From positions 62,001 to 126,000 of the forward strand of contig NZ_JAROAV010000024.1 in the NCBI RefSeq assembly GCF_029439465.1: a DNA stretch of 64,000 nt. Direction: 5' to 3'. Both the position numbers and the translations under genes were made by a program. The notes below the pieces were generated by a model. The model was not told the origin of the DNA and searched no databases. It was given only the letters and a program-made list of their open reading frames with translations. Shown here piece by piece: positions 33,595 to 45,681 of this stretch. Every line of letters begins with the position of its first letter. Within the stretch, counting starts at the first letter, position 1. This DNA comes from Luteipulveratus flavus. Its GTDB lineage: Bacteria; Actinomycetota; Actinomycetes; Actinomycetales; Dermatophilaceae.

Positions 33595-34581
33595 CTACTC
33601 CATCACGTCGCGGTAGGCGGCGGCCAGGCGGAGGGTGTCGTGCGTTCCGGGCTGGTCCGGATCGGCGACCGCGGCGCGGACCAGCTCGGCGCCCATGGCA
33701 GCGGCCGTCTCGCTCAGCTGGTCGTCGTCGCCGTCGATGACCGACGGGTCGGCGAGCACGACGTCCAGGTGCAGGTCGGGGGCGTGGGCGGCCAGCACCT
33801 CCAGGTGGTCGGAGGCGCTGAAGCCGCTGGTCTCACCGGTGTTCATCACCATGTTGAGCGTGAGCATCCGTCGGGCGCGGGTGTGCACCAGCGCCTCTCG
33901 CAGCTCGGGCACGAGCAGGTGCGGCATCACCGAGGTGAACCACGAGCCCGGCCCGAGGATCACCCAGTCGGCGTCCAGGATCGCCTGGGCCGCCTCCGGG
34001 CAGGCGCGGGGCGGGTCGGGGTCGAGGCGGACCGACAGCACCCGGCCGGACGTGGAAGCCACCCGGACCTGCCCGACGACCTCGCTGACCTGGTCGGCCG
34101 CGTCCGGGTCGACGCCGAGCACGGACGCGGCGATACGGACCGGCTCGACCGCCATCGGCAGCACTCGGCCGCGCGCGCCGAGCAGCCGGCCGACGAGGTC
34201 CAGGCCCGCCACCGGGTCGCCGAGCAGGTCCCACAGCGAGGCGATGATGAGGTTGCCCAGCGCGTGCCCACCGAGGTCGCCCTCGCCCGGGAAGCGGTGC
34301 TGCAGCGCGTCGCGCCACTGCAGCCCCCACTCCGAGGTGCTGCACAGAGCGGCAAGGGCCATCCGCAGGTCGCCGGGCGGGAGGATGTCGAACTCCTGCC
34401 GCAGCCGCCCGCTCGAGCCGCCGTCGTCCGCGACGGTGACGACCGCGGTGATCCGGTCGGTCACCGGCTGGAGCGCCTGCAGCGAGGCGGCAAGCCCGTG
34501 ACCGCCACCGAGCGCGGCCACCGCCGGCCGGCGGCCCGCGCCGGGGCGCAGGCCCGCCAGCTCATTCCCGGCCCAGGTCAC
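33595..34581 (-). CDS. YvcK/CofD-like gluconeogenesis factor (Rv1422-like)
   Basis: A 328-aa member of the YvcK (GlmR/CuvA) family with a CofD-like fold. Nucleotide-sugar-binding motifs are ALGGGHGLAASLQAL, VVTVADDGGSSGRLR, PPGDLRMALAAL and LGPGSWFTSVMPHLL. In other Gram-positives the protein links carbon status to cell-wall precursor synthesis. It starts with GTG and overlaps rapZ by 20 bases. Confidence 0.92.
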   Translation of the reverse strand: MTWAGNELAGLRPGAGRRPAVAALGGGHGLAASLQALQPVTDRITAVVTVADDGGSSGRLRQEFDILPPGDLRMALAALCSTSEWGLQWRDALQHRFPGEGDLGGHALGNLIIASLWDLLGDPVAGLDLVGRLLGARGRVLPMAVEPVRIAASVLGVDPDAADQVSEVVGQVRVASTSGRVLSVRLDPDPPRACPEAAQAILDADWVILGPGSWFTSVMPHLLVPELREALVHTRARRMLTLNMVMNTGETSGFSASDHLEVLAAHAPDLHLDVVLADPSVIDGDDDQLSETAAAMGAELVRAAVADPDQPGTHDTLRLAAAYRDVME

Positions 34582-35449
34582 GATGCACCACCAGGGTGCC
34601 CACCTGGGGCACCTCGATCCGGCGGCCCAGCTCCTCGGCGACGGCCACCGAACGGTGCTTGCCGCCCGTGCAACCCACCGCGAGCGTGACGTAGCTGCGC
34701 CCCTCGCGCAGGTATCCGGCCGTCATCGGCTCCAGCAGGGCCAGCACCCGCTCGATGAAGTCCGCCGCACCCGGCTGGGCGAGCACGAAGTCCGCGACGA
34801 CCTGGTCCAGACCGCTGAACGGACGCAGCTCGGGGTTCCAGAACGGGTTGGGCAGGAAGCGCATGTCGAAGACCAGGTCGGCGTCCAGCGGGATGCCGTA
34901 CTTGAACCCGAACGACATGACGGCGATCCGCAGCGGCGGCCGCTCGTCGGCGCCGACCAGCTCGTGCACCTTGGCGGTGAGCTGGTGGACGTTCAGACCG
35001 CTGGTGTCGATCAGCAGGTCGGCGTTGGCGCGCAGGTCGCGCAGCATCTCCCGCTCCCGGACGATGCCGTCGAGCATCCTGCCGTCCTCCTGCAGCGGGT
35101 GCGGGCGACGGACCGACTCGAACCGGCGGACCAGCGACTCGTCGGTCGCGTCGACGAAGACGACCGTCGGGCGCCAGCCGTGCTCGCGCAGCCCGTCCAG
35201 ACCGTCGCGGAAGTCGGCAAAGAACGCCCGGCTGCGTACGTCGACGACGGCAGCGAACCGCGCGCCCGCCTGACCCTCGCGCTCCAGCAGCTCGGCCATC
35301 GGCATCAGCATCTGCGGCGGCAGGTTGTCGATGACGTACCAGCCGCGGTCCTCCAGCACGTTCGCCACGGTCGAGCGACCGGCACCGCTCATGCCGGTCA
35401 CGATCAGCAGCTGGGCCGATCGAGGGCCGGTCGGTTCCGACTCCGACAT
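34562..35449 (-). CDS. rapZ: RapZ family nucleotide-binding protein
   Basis: 295 aa. The P-loop is GMSGAGRS near residue 19, the Walker B-like region VVDVRSRAF, and the conserved C-terminal domain has SFGFKYGIP, DADLVFDMRFLPNP and VGCTGGKHRSV. In E. coli RapZ is an RNase adapter in GlmS control; the actinobacterial role is not well defined. The second ATG (35449) is chosen because AAGGAG precedes it by five bases; the first lacks a site. Confidence 0.94.
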   Translation of the reverse strand: MSESEPTGPRSAQLLIVTGMSGAGRSTVANVLEDRGWYVIDNLPPQMLMPMAELLEREGQAGARFAAVVDVRSRAFFADFRDGLDGLREHGWRPTVVFVDATDESLVRRFESVRRPHPLQEDGRMLDGIVREREMLRDLRANADLLIDTSGLNVHQLTAKVHELVGADERPPLRIAVMSFGFKYGIPLDADLVFDMRFLPNPFWNPELRPFSGLDQVVADFVLAQPGAADFIERVLALLEPMTAGYLREGRSYVTLAVGCTGGKHRSVAVAEELGRRIEVPQVGTLVVHRDLGRE

Positions 35450-35505
35450 CACGCGCTCTCCTTGCATCTCACTCGAGGATCTCCCCTGACAGGACGCTCG
35501 ACCGC

Positions 35506-37497
35506 TCAGTCGAGGACCTCACCGGTCGTGACGTTGACCGCGGGGGTGCGGTCGGTGTCCTGGCTCAGCGACTCGTGCACCGTACGCGCCAGGGCCGGAC
35601 CGATGCCCTTCACCGCGGCGATCTCCTCGGCGGTGGCGTTCCGCAGCTTCTTCACCGAGCCGAACTCCTTCAGCAGCGCCTTGCGACGCACCTCGCCGAG
35701 CCCGGGGATGTCGTCCAGCGCCGAGGTCGTCATCGCCTTGGAGCGCCGCTGCCGGTGAAAGGTGATCGCGAAGCGGTGCGCCTCGTCGCGCACCCGCTGC
35801 AGCAGGTACAGGCCCTCACTGGTGCGTGGCAGCACCACCGGGAACTCGTCGTCGGCCAGCCACACCTCCTCCAGGCGCTTGGCCAGACCGACCACCGCGA
35901 CGTCGTCGATGCCGAGGCGGTCCAGAGCGCGACGCGCGGCCTGGACCTGCGGCCGTCCGCCGTCGACCACGACCAGCTGCGGTGGGTACGCGAAGCGCTT
36001 GGGCTTGCCCGTCTCCTCGTCGATCAGGCCGCCCGCGCTCTCGCCGGCATCCATCTCGACCTCGCCGGAGGTGTCCCGCTCCTCCAGGTAGCGGCGGAAC
36101 CGACGCGTCAGGACCTCGTCCATCGCCGCGGTGTCGTCCAGCCGCAGCGAGCCGTCGGCCTCCAGCCGACCGCGGACGATGAACCGACGGTACTCGCCCT
36201 TGCGCGGCAGACCGTCCTCGAAGACGACCATCGACGCGACCACCTGGGTGCCCTGCACGTGGCTGACGTCGAAGCACTCGACGCGCAGCGGCGCCTGCTC
36301 CAGCCCGAGCGACTCCTGCAGCTCCTCCAGGGCCTGGCTGCGGGCCGTCAGGTCACCGGCGCGGGCCACCTTGTGCCGCGCGAGCGACTGGGTGGCGTTG
36401 CGGGTGACGGTCTCCATCAGGGTGCGCTTGTCGCCGCGCTGCGGGACCCGCAGGTCGACCAGCGCGCCGCGCACGGTGCTCAGCCACTCCGCGACGCTGT
36501 CGGGGTCCGGGGGCAGGACGGGCACGAGCACCTCGCGCGGGACGCCGTCCGGGGACTCGCCGCCGTACACCTGCTGGAGCAGGTGCTCCATCACCTCGGG
36601 CAGCCCGACGTCGCCCTCGGACTGGATCTCCACGACCCACCCGCGCTGGCCGCGCACGCGACCGCCGCGGACGTGGAAGACCTGGACGGCCGCCTCGAGC
36701 TCGTCGTTGCTGATGCCGAAGACGTCGGCGTCGGTCGCGTCCCCGAGCACGACCGCCGAACGCTCCAGGGCCTTCTGCAGGGCACCGATGTCGTCCCGCA
36801 GCCTCGCCGCCTGCTCGAACTCCAGCTCGGCGGAGGCGGTCTTCATCTGCTGCTCCAGGCGCTTGACGAAGCGGCCGGTGCTGCCCGCCATGAAGTCGCA
36901 GAAGTCCGCCGCGATCGCCCGGTGCTCCTCCGGGGAGACCCGGCCCACGCACGGGGCGGAGCACTTGTCGATGTACCCCAGCAGGCAGGGCCGGCCGACC
37001 TGACCCGCGCGCTTGAACACCCCGCTGCTGCAGGTGCGCAGCGGGAACACCCGCAGGAGCTGGTCGAGCGTCTCGCGGATCGCCCAGGCGTGCGCGTACG
37101 GGCCGAAGTAGCGGGTGCCCTTGCGCTTGGCGCCGCGCATCACCTGCGCGCGGGGGAACTCCTCGCCCATCGTGACCGCGAGGTAGGGGTAGGACTTGTC
37201 GTCGCGGTACTTGACGTTGAACCGCGGGTCGAACTCCTTGATCCAGGAGTACTCCAGCTGCAGCGCCTCGACCTCGTTGCGGACGACGGTCCACTCGACG
37301 CTCGCACCGGTCTGCACCATCGTCCGGGTACGCGGGTGCAGGGCCGCGATGTCCTGGAAGTACGACGACAGCCGGCTGCGCAGGGACTTCGCCTTGCCGA
37401 CGTAGATGACCCGGCCGTCCTTGTCCCGGAAGCGGTACACCCCCGGGTCGACGGGGATCTCCCCCGGCTTCGGACGGTAGGTCGACGGATCAGCCAC
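35506..37497 (-). CDS. uvrC: UvrABC excinuclease subunit C
   Basis: A 663-aa nuclease that makes the dual incision in nucleotide excision repair. The order is: GIY-YIG domain ([19 protein letters not shown]), a four-Cys region ([28 protein letters not shown] split across residues 145-175), UvrB-binding helix pair ([19 protein letters not shown]), RNase H-like nuclease domain ([24 protein letters not shown]) and C-terminal helix-hairpin-helix repeats ([24 protein letters not shown]). It starts with GTG. uvrA and uvrB are also in this window. Confidence 0.97.
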   Translation of the reverse strand: MADPSTYRPKPGEIPVDPGVYRFRDKDGRVIYVGKAKSLRSRLSSYFQDIAALHPRTRTMVQTGASVEWTVVRNEVEALQLEYSWIKEFDPRFNVKYRDDKSYPYLAVTMGEEFPRAQVMRGAKRKGTRYFGPYAHAWAIRETLDQLLRVFPLRTCSSGVFKRAGQVGRPCLLGYIDKCSAPCVGRVSPEEHRAIAADFCDFMAGSTGRFVKRLEQQMKTASAELEFEQAARLRDDIGALQKALERSAVVLGDATDADVFGISNDELEAAVQVFHVRGGRVRGQRGWVVEIQSEGDVGLPEVMEHLLQQVYGGESPDGVPREVLVPVLPPDPDSVAEWLSTVRGALVDLRVPQRGDKRTLMETVTRNATQSLARHKVARAGDLTARSQALEELQESLGLEQAPLRVECFDVSHVQGTQVVASMVVFEDGLPRKGEYRRFIVRGRLEADGSLRLDDTAAMDEVLTRRFRRYLEERDTSGEVEMDAGESAGGLIDEETGKPKRFAYPPQLVVVDGGRPQVQAARRALDRLGIDDVAVVGLAKRLEEVWLADDEFPVVLPRTSEGLYLLQRVRDEAHRFAITFHRQRRSKAMTTSALDDIPGLGEVRRKALLKEFGSVKKLRNATAEEIAAVKGIGPALARTVHESLSQDTDRTPAVNVTTGEVLD

Positions 37498-37526
37498 GAC
37501 ACCACCTTAGGAACCGGCTCGGACAG

Positions 37527-37572
37527 CGCGGGACCGGCCGGTCGGAGAACGCCCCGAGCAGCCGGTCCCGCG
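37527..37572. terminator. Hairpin after the Rieske lipoprotein gene
   Basis: CGCGGGACCGGC pairs perfectly with GCCGGTCCCGCG around a 22-base loop, starting six bases past the Rieske stop. It separates that gene from uvrC. Confidence 0.6.
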
Positions 37573-37578
37573 GCCGGC

Positions 37579-38097
37579 TCAGCTGATCGTGATCGTGTCG
37601 CCGGACAGCGTCGCGGTCTTCGACGGCAGCGGCTTCTTCGCCGGGCCGTCCACGACATCGCCCGTCGCGATGTCGAAAGCGCTTCCGTGACAAGGACACT
37701 CGATCTTCTTCGACGCGACCTTGTCCACCGTGCATCCCTCGTGGGTGCACACGGCGCTGAATGCCTTGAACGTGCCCGACTCGGGTTGGGTGACGACGAC
37801 CTTCTGGTCCTTGTCGATGAATCCCCCGCCCACCGCGACCTTCGAGGCCGGGACGGTGATGCCGCCGCCCGCGGCCGCGCTGCTCGTCGGCGCTGCACTG
37901 CTGGCAGCGCTGGACGTCGAGGCGCTGGACGAGCTGCCCTCCGCCGCAGACGTACTGCCCCCGGCGGAGCTGCCGGAGTCGTCGCCGCACGCGGCGAGCC
38001 CCGTGGCGGCCGCGAGCGCCATTCCCCCTGCTCCGACGCCACGGACGACGTGGCGCCGGGTCGGTCCGGTCGTGCTGGTCTCGGACTCCGAACTCAT
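37579..38097 (-). CDS. Tat-exported Rieske [2Fe-2S] lipoprotein
   Basis: 172 aa. A twin-arginine signal (TRRHVVRGVGAGG) is followed by a hydrophobic stretch ending in a lipobox (TGLAAC), so the protein is probably folded, exported and lipid-anchored outside the membrane. A Ser/Ala/Thr-rich linker (about residues 40-78) leads to a compact Rieske domain with CTHEGC and CPCHGSAF, whose Cys and His residues bind the cluster. It is not next to cytochrome bc1 genes, so the redox partner is unknown. ATG follows GGAGG. Confidence 0.9.
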   Translation of the reverse strand: MSSESETSTTGPTRRHVVRGVGAGGMALAAATGLAACGDDSGSSAGGSTSAAEGSSSSASTSSAASSAAPTSSAAAGGGITVPASKVAVGGGFIDKDQKVVVTQPESGTFKAFSAVCTHEGCTVDKVASKKIECPCHGSAFDIATGDVVDGPAKKPLPSKTATLSGDTITIS

Positions 38098-38139
38098 CAG
38101 ATGCCTCCGATGTGTGAGTGATCAACCATTGACGACTTC

Positions 38140-38145
38140 AACGTA
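38140..38145 (-). promoter_or_regulatory. -10 candidate for the Rieske lipoprotein gene
   Basis: TACGTT on the minus strand fits TANNNT and lies in a notably AT-richer stretch between the repeat array and the ATG. Confidence 0.35.
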
Positions 38146-38185
38146 CGGGCCGCTCGGGCCGTTCCAGGGGTTCCGCGCTCACCGT

Positions 38186-38338
38186 TCCTCGCCGTGCCCC
38201 GGCTGGCCCCGAGCGGTCACTCGTCGCGGCGCACCCCGCCCCCGGGCCTGCCACGAGTACCCCGAGCGGTCAGTCGTCGCGCGCCACCCCACCCCGGGCA
38301 CGCCACCAGCGCGCCGAGCGGTCAGTCGTCGCGTCGTG
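38186..38338. repeat. Tandem array of 52-53 bp units between uvrA and the Rieske gene
   Basis: Three copies of GAGCGGTCA(C/G)TCGTCGCG start at 38211, 38264 and 38316, spaced 53 and 52 bases. The first two full units also share CCCCGGGC and a GCCAC stretch, and a degraded partial unit precedes them. No frame or known element explains them. The array lies 17-150 bases past the uvrA stop. Confidence 0.75.
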
Positions 38339-38354
38339 GGCGGGAAACGCGTGC

Positions 38355-41516
<3,162 letters not shown>

Positions 41517-41523
41517 GACGACC

Positions 41524-41529
41524 ATGCTA
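41524..41529 (-). promoter_or_regulatory. -10 element for uvrA (leaderless start)
   Basis: TAGCAT on the minus strand lies seven bases before GTG 41516. It overlaps the alternative ATG 41525, so a message from this promoter could not use that ATG. Confidence 0.45.
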
Positions 41530-41589
41530 TGCGCCGCCACCGACAGCCCCTGCGGGCATGCTCACGCGTGCCCGTAGGCGCCGCGGTCC

Positions 41590-41595
41590 TAGGCT
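41590..41595 (+). promoter_or_regulatory. -10 element for the GH15 gene (leaderless start)
   Basis: TAGGCT lies six bases before the ATG. It sits inside a GGTCC-N7-GGACC inverted repeat. There is no Shine-Dalgarno sequence. Confidence 0.45.
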
Positions 41596-41601
41596 CGGAC
41601 C

Positions 41602-43458
41602 ATGACCGATCCGGACTCCACCTACAACGCGGGCGCGTCGGTGCCCCCGCGCGTCCCGATCGAGGAGTACGCCGTCATCGGCGACACCGAGACGGCGGCG
41701 CTGATCAGCCGCGCCGGCTCGCTGGACTGGCTGTGCATCCCGCGGTTCGACTCGCCGTCCTGCTTCAGTGCGCTCCTCGGTACCCCGGAGCACGGGCGCT
41801 GGCTGATCGGACCGGTCGATGAGGCCCGCAGCACCCGGGCCTACCGCGGCAGCTCCTGCATCCTGGAGACGGTCCACGAGACCGACACCGGCCGGGTACG
41901 GGTGACCGACCTGATGCCGCTGGGTGACGGTCGCGCGGACATCGTCCGGGTGGTCGAGGGCCTCGAGGGCGAGGTCGAGATGCAGCACGAGTGGATCGTG
42001 CGGTTCACCTACGGCAAGGTCCGTCCCTGGGTGTCCCACCACCCCGGCCACGAGCGGGACGACGAGGTCATCGTCGCCATCGCCGGCCCGGACATGCTCC
42101 TGCTGCGCGGCCAGCGGCTCCCGGTGGCCTCGGACGGGCACCACCGCGACCAGTGGACGGTGCGCGCCGGCGACCGGGTGCAGTTCAGCCTCAGCTGGTT
42201 CGCGTCGTGGAAGGAGGTGCCGCCACCCCTGGACATCCCGTCCCGGATCGAGGCGACCTACCAGAAGTCGGCCGACTGGGCTGCCCGCTGCACCTACGAC
42301 GGGCCGTACCGCGACGCGGTCGTCCGGTCCCTGCTCATCCTGCGGCTGCTCACCGACACCCGTCGTGGCGGCATCGTCGCCGCCGCCACCACGAGCCTGC
42401 CCGAGGACTTCGGCGGCGAGCGCAACTGGGACTACCGGTACTGCTGGCTGCGGGACGCCTCGCTCACCCTCGAGGCGCTGCTGGCGGTGGGGTACGTCGG
42501 CGCCACCAAGCTGTGGCGCGACTGGCTCGTGCGTGCCCTCGCCGGTGATCCCGAGGACATGCAGATCATGTACGCCGTCGACGGCGGCCGCGAGCTGCCC
42601 GAGCGGGAGCTGGCCCACCTCCCCGGCTACGCCGACTCCCGGCCGGTCCGGGTCGGCAACGGCGCGGTCGACCAGAAGCAGACGGACGTGCTGGGCGAGG
42701 TCATGATCGCGCTGGAGAACGCGCGCGGGCAGGGTCTGAAGGAGACCTCGCAGAGCTGGGCCGTACAGCGGGCGCTGGTCGAGGACCTGGTCAAGCACTG
42801 GGACGAGCCGGACAACGGGCTGTGGGAGATCCGCGGCCCGCTGCGCCACTTCACGCACTCCCGGGTGATGGTCTGGGCGGCGTTCGACCGCGCGATCCGG
42901 GCGGTCGAGCAGCACGGGTACGAGGGACCGGTCGACCGCTGGCGCGAGGTGCGCGACGCGGTCCGGCAGGAGATCCTGGACAAGGGCTTCGACCGGGCGA
43001 AGAACACCTTCACCCAGCACTACGACACCACGGAGGTGGACGCCTCCCTCCTGCTGATCCCGCTCGTCGGGTTCCTGCCCGCTGACGACCCGCGCGTCCG
43101 CGGCACCGTCGCCGCCGTCGAGAACGACCTGATGCGCGACGGGCTGCTGCTGCGCTACCGCACCGAGAGCGGTGTCGACGGGCTGAGCGGCGACGAGCAC
43201 CCGTTCCTCGCCTGCTCGTTCTGGCTGGTCGCCGCGTACGCCGTCACCGGCGAGCTCGAGAAGGCCCGGGAGCTGATGGACCGCCTGGTCGGGCTGGCCA
43301 ACGACGTCGGCCTGCTGGCGGAGGAGTACGACCCCAAGGAGCAGCGGATGGTGGGCAACTACCCACAGGCGTTCTCCCACCTGACCTTGATCAACGCCGC
43401 TGTCCACCTCGCCCAGGCCGAGGCCGCCGCTCGAGCAGGAGCCGACGATGACCGCTGA
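41602..43458 (+). CDS. Glycoside hydrolase family 15 protein (glucoamylase/trehalase type)
   Basis: A 618-aa cytoplasmic enzyme without a signal peptide. The N-terminal beta-domain begins IEEYAVIGDTETAALISRAGSLDWLC. The (alpha/alpha)6 barrel has RNWDYRYCWLRDAS (from R274), WEIRG near E409 (catalytic-acid region) and FTQHYDTTEVDASLLLIPLVGF. Mycobacterial members of this group act as trehalases, so trehalose or alpha-glucan breakdown is likely; glucoamylase activity is an alternative. It is divergent from uvrA, and its last 11 bases overlap the next gene. Confidence 0.88.
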   Translation: MTDPDSTYNAGASVPPRVPIEEYAVIGDTETAALISRAGSLDWLCIPRFDSPSCFSALLGTPEHGRWLIGPVDEARSTRAYRGSSCILETVHETDTGRVRVTDLMPLGDGRADIVRVVEGLEGEVEMQHEWIVRFTYGKVRPWVSHHPGHERDDEVIVAIAGPDMLLLRGQRLPVASDGHHRDQWTVRAGDRVQFSLSWFASWKEVPPPLDIPSRIEATYQKSADWAARCTYDGPYRDAVVRSLLILRLLTDTRRGGIVAAATTSLPEDFGGERNWDYRYCWLRDASLTLEALLAVGYVGATKLWRDWLVRALAGDPEDMQIMYAVDGGRELPERELAHLPGYADSRPVRVGNGAVDQKQTDVLGEVMIALENARGQGLKETSQSWAVQRALVEDLVKHWDEPDNGLWEIRGPLRHFTHSRVMVWAAFDRAIRAVEQHGYEGPVDRWREVRDAVRQEILDKGFDRAKNTFTQHYDTTEVDASLLLIPLVGFLPADDPRVRGTVAAVENDLMRDGLLLRYRTESGVDGLSGDEHPFLACSFWLVAAYAVTGELEKARELMDRLVGLANDVGLLAEEYDPKEQRMVGNYPQAFSHLTLINAAVHLAQAEAAARAGADDDR

Positions 43459-44170
43459 CCTCCCGGACCACCCCTCGGCCGTCGCCACCCCGGAGGCGCT
43501 GGAACGCGAGACGGGACGCCTGCGTGACACCGTGGGCCGGCTGACGCCCGACGACCTCGTCGGTCCGTCGCTGTGCACGGGCTGGAGCCGGGGGCACGTC
43601 GTCAGCCACCTCACCGCGAACGCGCTCGGGCTCGCCGACGTCGTCCGCTCGGCCGTGGACGGCGCCGACACGACCATGTACGCGAGCGAGGCCGCCCGCG
43701 ACGCCGACATCGAGGCAGGCGCAGGCCGCAGCCCGGCGGAGCACCTGGACCGGCTGACGACCGCCTCGCGCGAGCTCGCGGGCCTGCTGTCCCGGCTGAC
43801 CCCCGCGCACGACGACGCGACCTGCGAGCGGACCCCCGGCGGCGTCACCGTCCTGGTTCGCGCCGTCCCGTTCCTGCGGCTGCGTGAGGTGGCCTACCAC
43901 CACGTGGACCTGCTGCACGGCTTCGCCTTCGCCGACCTGGACGACCGGACCTGCGCGGCGTTCCTCGGCCATGAGCTGAAGGGCCTCGCGGCCGCGGACG
44001 CACCACCGGACCTGGTCGTCGCGGCCGAGGGGTACGCGCCCGTACGACTCGAAGCGGGCGGCGTCACGGTCAGCGGCGCGGCCCCCGCCCTGCTCGGCTG
44101 GCTGACGCGCGGGCTCACCGACGGCGTCACCTCCGACGCCGGCGACCTTCCCCACCGACCGGAGGCCTGA
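43448..44170 (+). CDS. DinB/MDMPI-type (maleylpyruvate isomerase family) mycothiol-dependent enzyme
   Basis: A 240-aa member of the DinB-like superfamily. The N-terminal four-helix domain has LCTGWSRGHVVSHLTANA and REVAYHHVDLLHG, whose histidines bind a divalent metal, and a small C-terminal domain follows. Relatives include mycothiol-dependent maleylpyruvate isomerase and mycothiol S-transferases; the substrate here is unknown. It overlaps the GH15 gene and is followed two bases later by an MBL hydrolase, a pairing seen next to uvrA in other actinobacteria. Confidence 0.85.
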   Translation: MTADLPDHPSAVATPEALERETGRLRDTVGRLTPDDLVGPSLCTGWSRGHVVSHLTANALGLADVVRSAVDGADTTMYASEAARDADIEAGAGRSPAEHLDRLTTASRELAGLLSRLTPAHDDATCERTPGGVTVLVRAVPFLRLREVAYHHVDLLHGFAFADLDDRTCAAFLGHELKGLAAADAPPDLVVAAEGYAPVRLEAGGVTVSGAAPALLGWLTRGLTDGVTSDAGDLPHRPEA

Positions 44171-44172
44171 GC

Positions 44173-44841
44173 ATGAGCGCGTACGACGGTCACGTCGAGC
44201 CCGGCGGTCCGACCGCCGTCCGCGAGCTGGAGCACGCCGTCATCCGCAAGGCGGCGGTGTCGGAGATGAACAACAACGTCTACCTGATCACCTGCCGGTC
44301 CACCGGCGAGCAGCTGCTCGTCGACGCCGCGGACGACCCGGCGCGGATCTCGCGGCTGGTCGACGAGGGCTCCGGCCGGCTCGACGCCCTCGTCACGACT
44401 CATCAGCACTGGGACCACGTCCGGGCGCTGGAGGAGGTCCTGCGGTCCACGGGTGCGACGTCGTACGCCGGCTCCGACGACGCTGGTGCCCTGCCCGTCG
44501 CGCCCGACGTACGGCTGGACGACGGCGACGTCGTCCGGGTCGGCGAGCTCACGCTCTCGGTGATCCACCTGCGCGGGCACACCCCCGGCGGCGTCGGGCT
44601 CGCCTACGACGACCGAGCGGGTCACACCCACCTCTTCACCGGCGACAGCCTCTTCCCCGGTGGGGTCGGCGCCACGAGCCGATACCCGTACCAGTCGTTC
44701 CCCCAGCTCATCGACGACGTCGAGCACAAGGTGTTCGACCGGTTCGACGACCGCACCTGGTTCTACCCGGGTCACGGGGACGACGGGACGCTCGGGGCCG
44801 AACGGCCGTCCCTGGCCTCCTGGCGTGCTCGGGGCTGGTAG
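44173..44841 (+). CDS. MBL-fold metallo-hydrolase (glyoxalase II-like)
   Basis: 222 aa with a complete metallo-beta-lactamase metal site: H77-Q-H79-W-D81-H82, H136 in LRGHTPGG, D158 in FTGDSLFPGG and H201 in FYPGHGDD. This pattern is that of glyoxalase II-like thioesterases. With the neighbouring mycothiol-type enzyme it could hydrolyse mycothiol thioesters in a detoxification step; that is inference from context. Confidence 0.9.
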   Translation: MSAYDGHVEPGGPTAVRELEHAVIRKAAVSEMNNNVYLITCRSTGEQLLVDAADDPARISRLVDEGSGRLDALVTTHQHWDHVRALEEVLRSTGATSYAGSDDAGALPVAPDVRLDDGDVVRVGELTLSVIHLRGHTPGGVGLAYDDRAGHTHLFTGDSLFPGGVGATSRYPYQSFPQLIDDVEHKVFDRFDDRTWFYPGHGDDGTLGAERPSLASWRARGW

Positions 44842-44888
44842 CCCACCCCACGCGTCCCGGTCGGCACCGCCCCTGGTGTGATGACTCG

Positions 44889-45650
44889 GTGCACGAATCC
44901 CTCACCACTCCCCGGGCCGGTCGCGTCGTCGTACCGGTAACCGTGCTCTGGCGCTCCCCCGACGTACCCCGCGGCGTGGACGCCACGATGCTCGCCGACG
45001 CACCCGACCAGGCACGCTGGCTCGCCGAGATGGACGCGGCCGCGGACCGGGCCGACAGCCGGTGGGGCCTGGACGAGCGCATCGACTCCCAGCTCGTGGA
45101 CGGCGAGCCCGTCATCGTCCTGGAGGAGCAGCAGGGATGGCTGCGCGTCGCCGCCCCGTGGCAGCCGCACCACGCCGACGCGCGCGGCTACCCCGGCTGG
45201 GTGCGCGCGGCGCACGTGCGGACCGCCGATCCGTCGGACCCGTCCTTCGACCGCCTCCCGCCCTGCGCGCCGGCGACGCCCGCCGACGTGGTCGAGACGG
45301 CACGGCGGTACGTCGGGCTGCCGTACCTGTGGGGCGGGGTGTCCCCGACGGCGCTCGACTGCTCGGGCCTGGTCCACCTCGCCTGCCGCGCCCACGGCGT
45401 CGTGGTCCCGCGCGACGGCGGCGACCAGTCCGACGCGAGCGACCCCGTCCACGCGGGCAGCGAGCAGGTCGGCGACCTGTACTTCTTCGCCCACCCCGGC
45501 CGGCTGATCCACCACGTCGGCTTCGTGACCGGTCCGGGACGGATGCTGCACGCTCCGGGGACGGGCACGACCGTCGTCGACGAGCCGCTCCCCCGAGACC
45601 GCCAGGAGACCCTGGTCGCGATCGGTCGCATCCGCGGGCTGTCGCGCTGA
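44889..45650 (+). CDS. NlpC/P60 (C40) family cell-wall peptidase
   Basis: 253 aa. Residues 15-110 resemble a bacterial SH3-like lead-in (VTVLWRSPDVPRG, GWLRVAAPWQPHH, YPGWVRAAHV). The C-terminal NlpC/P60 domain has catalytic C158 in LDCSGLVH, H209 in IHHVGFVTG and H221 in LHAPGTG. The SH3-plus-NlpC layout resembles YkfC-type gamma-D-glutamyl-diamino acid endopeptidases, which recycle peptidoglycan peptides. No signal peptide is visible, which favours a cytoplasmic recycling role. The GTG start is not supported by a strong site and is uncertain. Confidence 0.85.
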   Translation: MHESLTTPRAGRVVVPVTVLWRSPDVPRGVDATMLADAPDQARWLAEMDAAADRADSRWGLDERIDSQLVDGEPVIVLEEQQGWLRVAAPWQPHHADARGYPGWVRAAHVRTADPSDPSFDRLPPCAPATPADVVETARRYVGLPYLWGGVSPTALDCSGLVHLACRAHGVVVPRDGGDQSDASDPVHAGSEQVGDLYFFAHPGRLIHHVGFVTGPGRMLHAPGTGTTVVDEPLPRDRQETLVAIGRIRGLSR

Positions 45651-45681
45651 GGCGCACCCAGCCACCCGCCGCCGAGCGACC

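Noticed and set aside
38186-38338. CRISPR array
   Set aside because: The units are contiguous with no unique spacers, there are only three, and no cas genes are present.
41527-43848. Minus-strand open frame of about 770 codons opposite the GH15 gene
   Set aside because: No recognisable domain; the GH15 enzyme on the plus strand has all its catalytic motifs and a promoter.
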